This document shows positions 16,243 to 23,866 of a stretch of 64,000 bases of DNA, piece after piece (the first letter of the stretch is position 1; each line of letters starts with the position of its first letter). The DNA comes from PALSA-607 sp036509315 (GTDB lineage: Bacteria > Actinomycetota > Actinomycetes > Acidothermales > Acidothermaceae): the NCBI GenBank assembly GCA_036509315.1, contig DATCFU010000153.1, positions 9,568-73,567 of the forward strand, in the 5' to 3' direction. The notes under the pieces are model-generated. The model searched no databases. It was not told the origin of the DNA and was given only the letters and a program-made list of their open reading frames with translations. Both the position numbers and the translations under genes were made by a program.

Positions 16243-17628
16243 TCAGCACCCGTGTTGGCCTACCTGGCGGCGCCTACCCGGCCCGCTAATGAGCCGGCTA
16301 ATAACCAGCGCGGCAATCCCGAGCCCGACCAGCAATGCACCCAGGGTGCTGAGAGGCATCGTGTCGCTGGTTCCGGTTGCTGGCAGAGTCGCGACCGGCG
16401 TCGCGACCGGCGATCGCGTCGGCGCGGCGGCTGGCGGTGCCGGTGCAGCGACCCGTTCGGTCGACGCCAACGTGGTGGTCAGGTCGACGCCACCGAACGC
16501 GCCCGGATCGACGCCGCTCGCGTGAGCGACTATCAGCAGCGTTGCCAGTGGTCCCGGTGCGTACGCACCCGCGGTCTGCACGTAGGCCTTGGTACCAGCT
16601 TGCAGTGCAGCCAGTGCCGGCGCGACTGCGGTTGTTCCAGCTCCAGCGGCTTCAAGATCGAGCACCGCGTTCGCGGTCGACGTCCAATCTGTGCCGCTCC
16701 CGAAAGCCGACGGGATCGCACCCTTCGTCGCGCCCAACCGAGCGGCGAGGTAGCTCGTTGCTGCTGCCGCCGACGTTGCCGCATCGGTGACGGTCGCGGG
16801 GCAGGTCGGAGTCGACCCAGACGCGGTCGCCGGGCTTACCGGGAACGACTTACCGAGTTCACCGAGCAACCCCTGCACGGTCGCGTAGTCGTTCGCGTGC
16901 AAAGTGGCCTCGCCCTGGAAGTCGTATGCACCTGCTCCGGTCGTCGCCGAGCACGCGATCTGCAGCGAGCGCAGATAGCTGTCGCCGGTCTTGCCCGTCG
17001 TGGAAGTGACGCTCGCCGGATCGACGCCGGCAGCGACCAAAGCGCTGAGCGCCAGTCCGGTGGAGTTCGCGTCCGAGGCCGCTGGGCCAAATGCCGTGTT
17101 GTCGTAGAACCCGCCGTCCGGCAGCTGGAAGTGCTCTAGTGCCGCCACGGCGGTCGCCGTGGGTTTCCCGAGCGCAACCAGCGCCTGAATCGCTGCCGCG
17201 GTTGCGTTTTCGTCCTCGGTGGCAGGCTGGCATGCCGCCGCCGTGTTGGCCCGGTAGGCAGTGAACGCTCCGTCGGCGCATTGCTGCGCAAGCAACCACG
17301 CGACGGCGGGCGCGTTGGGCGTGTGCCCGGTCGCCACCAGGCCGAGGATCGCGAGGCTCTGCCGATAGACGCCGTCGTAAGTCGGATCCTGCGCACCGAA
17401 CAGACCGATGTTGGTTGGGGCGAAGGTCGCGATCGGTGTCGCCACCGGCGCCGGCGTTGCGGCCGCCGCCGTGGAGGTGAGCATCGTGGTGGCGGTGAGA
17501 GTCGCGGTGGCGCCGACTGCGATGAGTGCGGTGAGCGAGCGGAGGGCAGACCCGGCCCTGCGGCTGCGTGCTTGCGGCAACTGCGCCGCTTGCAGTGGCT
17601 CCGTGACGTGCATGGATCCGTGCGACAT
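16243..17628 (-). CDS. LPXTG cell-wall-anchored alpha/alpha-barrel protein (prenyltransferase/squalene-oxidase repeats)
   Basis: The 461-residue surface protein starts at the ATG at 17628, which has AGAGGA five nt upstream. It has a long signal sequence (about 1-57). The body of helical repeats carries the QxxDGxF/Y-type motifs (AQQCADGAFTAYR, FQLPDGGFYDN, TSTANAVLDLEAAG) of the terpenoid-cyclase/prenyltransferase alpha6/alpha6 superfamily, the fold of the intrinsic-factor/transcobalamin alpha domain. At the C-terminus a sortase signal LPATG (415-419), a hydrophobic helix and an RRR tail predict covalent wall anchoring. It is first in the operon, right after a cobalamin riboswitch, so I infer a cobalamin-binding capture protein. 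Catalytic residues of squalene cyclases (DxDD) are absent. Confidence 0.8.
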   Translation of the reverse strand: MSHGSMHVTEPLQAAQLPQARSRRAGSALRSLTALIAVGATATLTATTMLTSTAAAATPAPVATPIATFAPTNIGLFGAQDPTYDGVYRQSLAILGLVATGHTPNAPAVAWLLAQQCADGAFTAYRANTAAACQPATEDENATAAAIQALVALGKPTATAVAALEHFQLPDGGFYDNTAFGPAASDANSTGLALSALVAAGVDPASVTSTTGKTGDSYLRSLQIACSATTGAGAYDFQGEATLHANDYATVQGLLGELGKSFPVSPATASGSTPTCPATVTDAATSAAAATSYLAARLGATKGAIPSAFGSGTDWTSTANAVLDLEAAGAGTTAVAPALAALQAGTKAYVQTAGAYAPGPLATLLIVAHASGVDPGAFGGVDLTTTLASTERVAAPAPPAAAPTRSPVATPVATLPATGTSDTMPLSTLGALLVGLGIAALVISRLISGPGRRRQVGQHGC

Positions 17629-17690
17629 TGAGTTCCTCTCGGGACGGGCCGCGGAGTCCACGGCGTAGATCCCGGCCCTGCGACGCCCCT

Positions 17691-17731
17691 GACAACACAA
17701 ACCCCACGAGCGCAGACGGCGCAGCGTGGGG
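17691..17731 (-). terminator. Expression-platform hairpin of the cobalamin riboswitch
   Basis: On the minus strand CCCCACG (17731-17725) pairs with CGTGGGG (17708-17702), with an inner GC-rich loop, and is followed by the T-rich run TTTGTGTT. It lies between the riboswitch aptamer and the first gene, where an intrinsic terminator would give transcriptional attenuation when cobalamin is bound. Confidence 0.55.
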
Positions 17732-17796
17732 GCGTTGACGGGTCGGTGCGACCCGGGCTCCGCCCCGCGAACCTCGGCAGGCGATTGGAGCCGATT

Positions 17797-17904
17797 CGCA
17801 TCCGGCAGGTAATCCGGCTCGCCGTACCGGTGAAAGAAGCCGGTGCGGCCTACGGTTGCGGGTCAGCGCCGGCATTGGACCGGCTTCCCCTGAACGCGGA
17901 TGCG
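17797..17904 (-). promoter_or_regulatory. Cobalamin (adenosylcobalamin) riboswitch aptamer
   Basis: Reading the minus strand, an 8-bp P1 stem pairs CGCATCCG (17904-17897) with CGGATGCG (17804-17797). Between these arms lie, in order, the conserved GGGGAAGCCGGT segment, the CTGACCCGCAACCGT box (around 17852-17867) and GAGCCGGATTACCTGCC (17820-17804), which match the conserved core of the cobalamin riboswitch family. It precedes the eight-gene transport and salvage operon. The rest of the 450-bp gap up to the small gene at 18078 holds no gene that I can see; three GTCAAA copies near 17948, 17961 and 17979 may belong to a promoter. Confidence 0.88.
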
Positions 17905-18077
17905 TTTTCAGTTGTGGGCGCGAGCAAACCACGATGCGGGGCGCGCCGTCAAAGGACGCGGTCAAACAACTGTGGCGGTCAAAGGGCTGCGACGCGCTAG
18001 CCTGCGGTGCGGGTTGATGTAGGACGCCCTCTGTTCGACGGCGTGAGGTTCGAAGACGCGACTTGATCGGGAGTGCG

Positions 18078-18293
18078 ATGGTCGGCTGGTCGTGGCGGTA
18101 CGAGAGTGCGGACGGCGAGCCGGTGGCCCCGGCTGAGCTGCCGCCCGCGGAAACCTTCCCGACTCAGTCGGACGCCGAGTCGTGGCTCGGCGAGGAATGG
18201 CGCCCGCTGCTCGCTGCGGGCGTTGCTCGGGTCAGCCTGCTCGAAGGCGATCGGGTCGTTTACGGACCGATGAGCCTCGACCCTGCCGACTGA
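18078..18293 (+). CDS. Conserved small actinobacterial protein, function unknown
   Basis: The 71-residue acidic soluble protein begins MVGWSWRYE and contains FPTQSDAESWLGEEWRPLLAAGV and a terminal MSLDPAD. I recognise this as a small protein widely conserved in actinobacteria, without known function. The ATG at 18078 has CGGGAG 4 nt upstream; an alternative TTG lies five codons earlier. No membrane segment or metal motif is visible. It stands alone, divergent from the cobalamin operon and convergent with the aldo/keto reductase. Its 3' end carries a short tandem duplication that adds a second in-frame stop. Confidence 0.8.
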   Translation: MVGWSWRYESADGEPVAPAELPPAETFPTQSDAESWLGEEWRPLLAAGVARVSLLEGDRVVYGPMSLDPAD

Positions 18294-18303
18294 CCCTGCG
18301 ACT
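18279..18303. repeat. Near-perfect 12/13-bp tandem duplication at a gene end
   Basis: GACCCTGCCGACT (18279-18291) is followed directly by GACCCTGCGACT (18292-18303). The first copy contributes the TGA stop of the small gene. The second places a TAG (18303-18305) in the same frame three codons later. Confidence 0.85.
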
Positions 18304-18314
18304 AGGCCAGCGAA

Positions 18315-19316
18315 CTAGGGTCTTCTCGCCAGCCGTTCTGTTTTGGCGGGATCGCGCTCGACGATGGGATCGAGGACCTCATCGATGCGCGTGAGCAGGT
18401 CCGCGTCGAGCTTGATCCCCGAGGCAACAACGTTCTCGGTGACCTGCTCTGGTCTGGTCGCCCCGATGATCGCGCTCGACACATTCGCGTTGTTCAGCAC
18501 CCAGGCAAGAGCGAGCTGCGAGAGTGGCAGACCGGCCTGGGCTGCGAGCGGTTCCAGGAGCTGCACGCGGGCCAGAACATCGTCCTCGAGGTAGCCGGAG
18601 ATGAACCTCGCGCCGCCCTTCGTGTCGGTAGCCCGCGATCCCTGCGGCGGTGCGGCGCCTGGCTTGTACTTCCCGGTCAGCACACCTTGCGCCAGCGGTG
18701 AGAAAACGATCTGGCCGATGCCTTCGCGCTCCGACAACGGGACCACTTCGGCCTCGATGACCCGCCACAGCATGTTGTACTGCGGCTGGTTCGACACGAT
18801 TCGGTCGAGACCTATGTCGTCGGCGATGCGCAAGGCAGACGCGAGCTGGTCCGCCGTCCATTCGCTTACGCCTATGTAGTTGACCTTGCCTTGCCGTACG
18901 AGGTCATCGAACGCCCGCAACGTCTCTTCAAGCGGGGTTTCGATATCGAACCGGTGCGCTTGGTAGAGGTCGATGTGGTCGGTCTGGAGCCGACGCAGCG
19001 ATGCGTGGCAGCTCTCCATGATGTGCTTGCGCGACAGCCCGCGGTCGTTGCGCCCAGGACCGGTTGGGAAGAAAACCTTCGTGCATAACTCGTATGACTC
19101 ACGACGGGTGCCGGCAAGCGCGTCGCCGAGGACGGACTCTGCCCGAGTTCCGGCGTAGACATCAGCGGTGTCGAATGTGGTGATGCCGGCGTCGAGCGCG
19201 GCTGCGACGCACGCTTTCGCTGCGTCCGCTTCAACTTGCGACCCGTGGGTGATCCAGTTTCCGTACGCGATCTCGCTGACGATGAGGCCGCTCTTGCCCA
19301 GGTGTCTGAACTCCAT
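18315..19316 (-). CDS. Aldo/keto reductase (Kv-beta-like family)
   Basis: The 333-residue NADPH-dependent oxidoreductase has a TIM-barrel fold. The catalytic tetrad appears present: Asp and Tyr in TFDTADVYAGTRAESVLG, Lys in ELCTKVF, and His in LYQAHRFDIETPLEETL. The C-terminal NADP-binding part reads VSSAIIGATRPEQVTEN. It resembles the voltage-gated potassium channel beta-subunit/YghZ branch, whose physiological carbonyl substrates are usually unknown. A minus-strand TAGGGT lies 7 nt before the ATG and there is no clear ribosome-binding site, so a leaderless message is likely. It is monocistronic and ends 21 bp from the convergent small gene. Confidence 0.92.
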   Translation of the reverse strand: MEFRHLGKSGLIVSEIAYGNWITHGSQVEADAAKACVAAALDAGITTFDTADVYAGTRAESVLGDALAGTRRESYELCTKVFFPTGPGRNDRGLSRKHIMESCHASLRRLQTDHIDLYQAHRFDIETPLEETLRAFDDLVRQGKVNYIGVSEWTADQLASALRIADDIGLDRIVSNQPQYNMLWRVIEAEVVPLSEREGIGQIVFSPLAQGVLTGKYKPGAAPPQGSRATDTKGGARFISGYLEDDVLARVQLLEPLAAQAGLPLSQLALAWVLNNANVSSAIIGATRPEQVTENVVASGIKLDADLLTRIDEVLDPIVERDPAKTERLARRP

Positions 19317-19323
19317 GAAGTGG

Positions 19324-19329
19324 ACCCTA
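19324..19329 (-). promoter_or_regulatory. Putative -10 hexamer of the aldo/keto reductase gene (leaderless)
   Basis: TAGGGT on the minus strand, 7 nt before the ATG at 19316, with no Shine-Dalgarno between. Confidence 0.4.
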
Positions 19330-19376
19330 TGCCGCCGTGGCAGGGCGTGCGGCGGCCGGTCGGGCGATGCGGTCGG

Positions 19377-19973
19377 TCAGATCTTGGTTCCGCGCGCGAC
19401 CCGCGCGCCTGGCATCCGCATGCGCCGGAACTGCAATGCCCGCATGGCGGCGTATAGCCCGATGCCCCTGGTCGGCTCGTTGGGAAAGCGGACGGCGACC
19501 TGCTGGCGGATTGCTCGCGCCATCAGGATCGAGTCGAAGACCGAGCCCAGGATGTAGGCGTAGAGAGCGAACGTGGTGATGAGAACGACGACCTTGACGT
19601 GCGGGAACACGAATCCGAGCAGGATCACCGGCACCGCGACGGGCACAAAGAGGCCGAGCACGTTGCGCCGCGAGTCGACGTAGTCGCGGGCGTATCGGCG
19701 CGCTGGGCCGCGATCGCGCAGGGGCAGAGCGCTGTCGTCGCCGCGGCGCATCGCCTCGCGTCGCACCCGGGCTTGCTCGGGGGTCAGCCGGCCGCCCTTG
19801 CCGGTGCCGCGCACGGCTCGTCCACTCGCACCGATGGCCGAGACCTTCCGGGCCGCCTCCGCTTCACGGCGTTTTGGAGTCGCCTTGCCCTTGGTGGGCG
19901 GGCCAACATCCGTGCCGAGCGGATCTCCGGGGTTGGCCACCCCGGCAGCATCTTTGGTTCCACGTCCGAACAC
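19377..19973 (-). CDS. DUF3043 membrane protein
   Basis: I start this 198-residue protein at the GTG at 19973 (MFGRGTKDAAG...). The N-terminal half is basic and hydrophilic (KGKATPKRREAEAARK), followed by the conserved GDDSALPLRDRGPARRYARDYVDSRRN. Then come two membrane helices (LGLFVPVAVPVILLGFVF and VVVLITTFALYAYILGSVF) and a cytoplasmic tail ending MRMPGARVARGTKI. This is the actinobacterial DUF3043 family, whose function is unknown. The open frame continues upstream across the pspA promoter and into antisense of pspA, which I treat as non-coding. It is divergent from the Psp operon, sharing a 99-bp intergenic region. Confidence 0.85.
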   Translation of the reverse strand: MFGRGTKDAAGVANPGDPLGTDVGPPTKGKATPKRREAEAARKVSAIGASGRAVRGTGKGGRLTPEQARVRREAMRRGDDSALPLRDRGPARRYARDYVDSRRNVLGLFVPVAVPVILLGFVFPHVKVVVLITTFALYAYILGSVFDSILMARAIRQQVAVRFPNEPTRGIGLYAAMRALQFRRMRMPGARVARGTKI

Positions 19974-20072
19974 GGAGCACAGGCTACTGCCCGGGAACCC
20001 TCTGCCGGTGCGGTCCGTCGACACATAGGGTGGAGACGCTCGTCGAGACCGCCAATGAAGGAGCCGACACCC

Positions 20073-20885
20073 ATGGGTGTGATGAAGCGCATGTCGCTCA
20101 TCTTCAATGCCAAGGCCAACAAGGTCCTTGACCGCGCTGAAGACCCGCGCGAGACGCTTGACTACAGCTACACCAAGCAGCTCGAGCTGCTGCAGAAGGT
20201 CCGACGCGGCGTTGCCGATGTCGCGACGTCCCGTAAGCGGCTCGAGCTCCAGGCGACCCAGCTGCAGCAGCAGGCCGATAAATACGACGGCCAGGCCCGC
20301 GCGTCCTTGGCGGCGGGTCGCGAAGACCTTGCTCGCGAAGCATTGACCCGCAAGTCGGCGCTCACCCAGCAGATCAGCGACCTCCAGACCCAGCACGCCT
20401 CGCTACTGGCGGAGGAGGAGAAGCTGACCTTGGCGTCGCAGCGCCTCCAGGCCAAGGTCGACGCGTTCCGGACGAAGAAAGAGACCATCAAGGCCACCTA
20501 CACAGCGGCCGAGGCCCAGACGAAAATTGGCGAGGCCTTCTCGGGCATCTCCGAGGAGATGGGTGACGTCGGCTTGGCGGTTCAGCGGGCGGAAGACAAG
20601 ACCCAGAGCATGCAGGCTAGGGCCGGTGCGATCGATGAGCTGCTTGCCTCGGGTGCGCTGAACGACCCGACCGGTACCAGCACCGACGACATCCAGCTCG
20701 AGCTCGACCGCATGTCGAGCACCAACGATGTCGAGTCGCAGTTGGCTGCCATGAAAGGGCAACTTGCGGGCGCGCCCGCAACGCCCGCGATCGAAGGCAC
20801 AGCCGCAACGGCGACATCCGCGGCCGCGGCACCCGCCGAGCAGCCAGCCGCCCAGCCAGCCCCTCAACCGGAGGAGTCGTCATGA
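20073..20885 (+). CDS. pspA: PspA/IM30-family membrane-stress protein
   Basis: The 270-residue ESCRT-III-like coiled-coil protein binds and protects stressed membranes. The start is the ATG at 20073, with AAGGAG 9 nt upstream. The N-terminus (MKRMSLIFNAKANKVLDRAEDPRETLDYSY) is the amphipathic helix and conserved first segment of actinobacterial PspA. Residues about 30-190 form a long coiled coil. The C-terminal tail from about 235 is Ala/Pro/Gln-rich and low complexity, more extended than in E. coli PspA. It is followed by pspAA (4-bp overlap), htpX and pspAB, the usual actinobacterial arrangement. Confidence 0.93.
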   Translation: MGVMKRMSLIFNAKANKVLDRAEDPRETLDYSYTKQLELLQKVRRGVADVATSRKRLELQATQLQQQADKYDGQARASLAAGREDLAREALTRKSALTQQISDLQTQHASLLAEEEKLTLASQRLQAKVDAFRTKKETIKATYTAAEAQTKIGEAFSGISEEMGDVGLAVQRAEDKTQSMQARAGAIDELLASGALNDPTGTSTDDIQLELDRMSSTNDVESQLAAMKGQLAGAPATPAIEGTAATATSAAAAPAEQPAAQPAPQPEESS

Positions 20886-21160
20886 TCCTGCGGATTCTCG
20901 GTGAGGGTCAGTTCGAGATTGCCGACCACACGGTCGAGGCGCTGAACGGTCTCGACAACGAATTGCTCGCGGCGGTCGAGAGCGGTGACGAGAGCAAGTT
21001 CCAGGACACTCTCGCCGCGCTGCTTGCCCTTGTCCGCGAAGTCGGGCAACCGGTGCCCGACGACCACCTCGGCCCGTCTGAGTTGGTCTTGCCCGGCTCT
21101 GATTCAACCCTGGAGGAGGTGCGTGCGCTGCTCGGCGATGAGGGACTCATCCCTGGCTGA
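20882..21160 (+). CDS. pspAA: PspA-associated protein PspAA
   Basis: The 92-residue protein is of the PspAA family: it begins MILRILGEGQFEI, then LNGLDNELLAAVESGDESKF and DDHLGPSELVLPGSDSTLEEVRALLG. PspAA is a small cytoplasmic partner known by genomic association with PspA. It overlaps pspA by 4 bp (ATGA) and precedes htpX by 14 bp. It probably modulates the PspA assembly or its signalling; the biochemical role is not established. Confidence 0.9.
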   Translation: MILRILGEGQFEIADHTVEALNGLDNELLAAVESGDESKFQDTLAALLALVREVGQPVPDDHLGPSELVLPGSDSTLEEVRALLGDEGLIPG

Positions 21161-21174
21161 TCGGCGTCCGTCTT

Positions 21175-22101
21175 ATGGCCCGAACTCGTTTTGCCGCAGA
21201 CCGTGGTCTATCGGCCCGCATGGTCTTTGTCATGTTCCTTCTCGGGCTGGTGTACGTCCTGTTCATCGGCGTGCTCATCGCGATCCACCTGTCACCGATT
21301 CTGATCGTCGTGATCGCAGGTGGCTTCTTCCTGTTCCAATTCTTTGGCTCCGACCGGATCGCGTTGTACGCGATGCACGGCAGAATCGTGACGCCTGAAG
21401 AGGCGCCCGAACTCCACGCCATCATTGACCGACTCTGCGCGATGTCGAATACGCCCAAGCCCAAAGTCGCGATAGCCGACAGCGACGTGCCCAATGCGTT
21501 CGCGACGGGCCGCAGCCAGAAGCGCGCGGTGGTGTGTGCGACCACCGGCATCATGCGGCGGCTCGACAACGAAGAGCTCGAGGGCGTGCTCGCCCACGAG
21601 ATGTCACACGTCGCACACCATGACGTCGTCGTGATGACAATCGCATCGTTCCTTGGCGTGCTCGCCGGCCTGATCACGCGCTTTGCGTTTTACGCAACGC
21701 TCTTCGGTGGCGGTGGAAACAACCGCGGCCGCAACAACAACCAAGACAGCGCCGCACTTGTCGAACTTGTCGTCCTGCTCGCATCAGCGATTGTCTACGC
21801 CATCAGCTTCTTGCTGATCCGGGCGCTGTCGCGATACCGCGAGCTGTCCGCAGACAGGTCGGGTGCGCTGCTGACCGGACGCCCGTCCGCTCTGGCAAGC
21901 GCATTGCAGAAGGTAACGGGCGCGATGGGTCAGATTCCGACTCGCGACTTGCGTTCGGCGGAGAGCTTCAATGCGTTCTTCTTCACGCCGGCGCTTGCTC
22001 CTGGCTTCTCGCTCTCGTCGCTGTTCTCGACCCACCCGCCGCTGGAGAAGCGGCTTCAGCAGCTTGCCGAGATCTCCCGCGAGCTCGGCCAGGGCAGGTA
22101 G
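21175..22101 (+). CDS. htpX: HtpX-type membrane zinc protease (M48B)
   Basis: The 308-residue membrane metallopeptidase degrades misfolded membrane proteins. Two N-terminal helices (residues about 14-60) precede the catalytic domain with the zinc motif HEMSH in LEGVLAHEMSHVAHHDV. A second hydrophobic hairpin contains an Asn/Gly-rich loop (GGGGNNRGRNNN). The third zinc ligand Glu lies in RYRELSADRSGALLTG, and the conserved STHPPLEKRL closes the domain. The length matches the family. Lying between pspAA and pspAB, it links membrane protein quality control to the Psp response. Confidence 0.94.
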   Translation: MARTRFAADRGLSARMVFVMFLLGLVYVLFIGVLIAIHLSPILIVVIAGGFFLFQFFGSDRIALYAMHGRIVTPEEAPELHAIIDRLCAMSNTPKPKVAIADSDVPNAFATGRSQKRAVVCATTGIMRRLDNEELEGVLAHEMSHVAHHDVVVMTIASFLGVLAGLITRFAFYATLFGGGGNNRGRNNNQDSAALVELVVLLASAIVYAISFLLIRALSRYRELSADRSGALLTGRPSALASALQKVTGAMGQIPTRDLRSAESFNAFFFTPALAPGFSLSSLFSTHPPLEKRLQQLAEISRELGQGR

Positions 22102-22103
22102 GA

Positions 22104-22685
22104 ATGGGCTTCTTGGACACGGTGCTCGGCCGGACGAAACCCGTAAAGGCTGACCTCGACGACCTGTTCGCGTTGCCGTCGGCGGCGCTGACTCTTCAAG
22201 CGGGGCTCGACTTTGCGCCGACGGGCCTGGGTTCCGTGTGCTTCAAGGCCGCCGAGGGTGCTGCTTTCGCGCGCACGCAAACCGACGTGCAGCAACTGCT
22301 CGACTCATCGTCAGCGGGCAGCGCGCCAAAGGTAGAACTCAGCAAGGACAGCTTCGGCTACACCTGGTTGCTCGTACGGCATGACCCGGCGGACGTCCCG
22401 GGTCTCGTCACCGACCTGCACGCGGTCAACAGTGGGTTGCAAGATGCCGGTTTCGGGCCACAACTGCTGTGCTCACTGATCTCGTTCGCCCATGTCGACG
22501 GACGCCGGTTGGCGCTGGTCTACCTCTACAAGCGCGGCACGTTCTATCCGTTCGCGCCGCTAGGCGGCGACCAGCGTCGCGACAACGCGCTCGAGATCGA
22601 GGTCCAGGGCACGCTCGCAGGCGACATGAAGATCGAGCCGGAACTCACTCGCTGGTTCCCCGTCTGGGGCGCACCGGGCTTGTGA
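22104..22685 (+). CDS. pspAB: PspA-associated protein PspAB
   Basis: The 193-residue soluble protein starts MGFLDTVLGRTKPVKADLDDLFALPSA and contains YTWLLVRHDPADVPGLVTDLHAVN and YLYKRGTFYPFAPL, as in the actinobacterial PspAB family that accompanies PspA and HtpX. The function is unknown; genomic context places it in envelope stress. The start is 2 bp after the htpX stop. An 11-bp repeat straddles its stop codon and the start of the next gene. Confidence 0.88.
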   Translation: MGFLDTVLGRTKPVKADLDDLFALPSAALTLQAGLDFAPTGLGSVCFKAAEGAAFARTQTDVQQLLDSSSAGSAPKVELSKDSFGYTWLLVRHDPADVPGLVTDLHAVNSGLQDAGFGPQLLCSLISFAHVDGRRLALVYLYKRGTFYPFAPLGGDQRRDNALEIEVQGTLAGDMKIEPELTRWFPVWGAPGL

Positions 22686-22704
22686 ACGTGCGCGGCTTGT
22701 GAAC
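22677..22704. repeat. 11-bp direct repeat spanning pspAB stop and glycerate kinase start
   Basis: GGCTTGTGAAC occurs at 22677-22687 and 22694-22704 (period 17). The first copy contains the pspAB TGA, the second the GTG start of the next gene. Confidence 0.8.
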
Positions 22705-23760
22705 CACGGGCCGGCTGCGCGACGGCGGGTGCTCGTCGCCCCCGACTCATTCGGCGGCTCGATGTCAGCTGGTGAGGCGGCCGACGCGATCGCCGCAGGC
22801 TGGCGCGACGCCGCTGCCACGGACGTCGTGAAGACGTTGCCCTTGTCGGACGGCGGGCCGGGCTTCGTCGCCGTCCTGCACGCAGGGCTGCACGGCCGGC
22901 TGCTCGAGGTCGAGATCGACGATCCGCTCGGCCGACCCGTTCGAGGGGCAGTGCTCGTCGACGATTCGGGCGGGCGCCGCACTGTGTATGTCGAGTCGGC
23001 CCAGGCGTGTGGGCTGCACCTGCTCCAACCATTCGAACGCGATCCAAGCCGGACGACGACTGCGGGCGTCGCAGCGTTGCTGCAGGCCGCGCTCGTCGCT
23101 GCGGCTGACCGCATCGTGGTTGGCCTCGGGGGCTCGAGCACCAACGACGGCGGCTCGGGCATGATCGAAAAGCTCGGCGCCGACGCCGATCGCCTGCGTG
23201 CTGTCGACCTCGTCGTCGCCACGGACGTCGACAACCCGCTGCTCGGGCCGCTCGGTGCGACCGCGGTCTTCTCAGCGCAGAAGGGCGCGACTCCCGACAT
23301 GATGCCGGTGCTCGAGGAGCGGCTGGCCAGGTTCGCCGACCTTATTGGGCCAGAGTTGGCGCAGCTCCCCGGCGCCGGTGCCGCTGGGGGCCTGGGTCTC
23401 GCGCTGTTCGCCCTCGGTGGTCACCGCGAAAGTGGCGCCGACCTCGTGCTGCGCGAGTTGGACGTCGCCGGTCTGATCGCGGCGTCCGACTTGGTTGTGA
23501 CGGGGGAAGGTTCGCTCGACGGCCAGTCTCTGGCTGGAAAGCTCCCGGTCAGGGTGGCCGCTGGCTGCCTCGACGCCGGGGTTCCGTGCATCGCGATCGC
23601 CGGGCGAGTGTTGCTGGGCCGCCCTCAGGTGGCCGCCGCCGGATTCGCCGGTGCTTACGCCATCGAGGGCTACGCCGGCTCGCTGGAGGCGGCGATCACG
23701 CTTGGCGCTCCAGGGCTTCGCGGGCTGGCGACCAGGGTAGCGACGGAGTGGCGCAGGTGA
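22699..23760 (+). CDS. Glycerate kinase (GarK/GlxK family)
   Basis: The 353-residue cytosolic kinase phosphorylates D-glycerate. Family segments are the N-terminal VLVAPDSFGGSMSAGEAADAI (normally DSFKGSLSA), the nucleotide-binding VVGLGGSSTNDGGSGM, GAAGGLGLALFALGG and LVVTGEGSLDGQSLAGKLP. The Lys usually found in DSFKGS is Gly here (DSFGGS), as in some actinobacterial members, so a different lysine or an altered substrate may be involved. The start is the GTG at 22699, 13 bp after pspAB. A homologue (Rv2205c as I recall) also neighbours the Fe-S carrier gene in M. tuberculosis. Confidence 0.87.
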   Translation: MNHGPAARRRVLVAPDSFGGSMSAGEAADAIAAGWRDAAATDVVKTLPLSDGGPGFVAVLHAGLHGRLLEVEIDDPLGRPVRGAVLVDDSGGRRTVYVESAQACGLHLLQPFERDPSRTTTAGVAALLQAALVAAADRIVVGLGGSSTNDGGSGMIEKLGADADRLRAVDLVVATDVDNPLLGPLGATAVFSAQKGATPDMMPVLEERLARFADLIGPELAQLPGAGAAGGLGLALFALGGHRESGADLVLRELDVAGLIAASDLVVTGEGSLDGQSLAGKLPVRVAAGCLDAGVPCIAIAGRVLLGRPQVAAAGFAGAYAIEGYAGSLEAAITLGAPGLRGLATRVATEWRR

Positions 23761-23866
23761 CTCGTGCCCCATATTCGACTCAGGTCCCACATTCGGGATG
23801 ACCGGCGCCCCAACCGGTGTTGCTCGTGAGACGATGGGACCAGGACGAACATCAGGGAGCACATCG

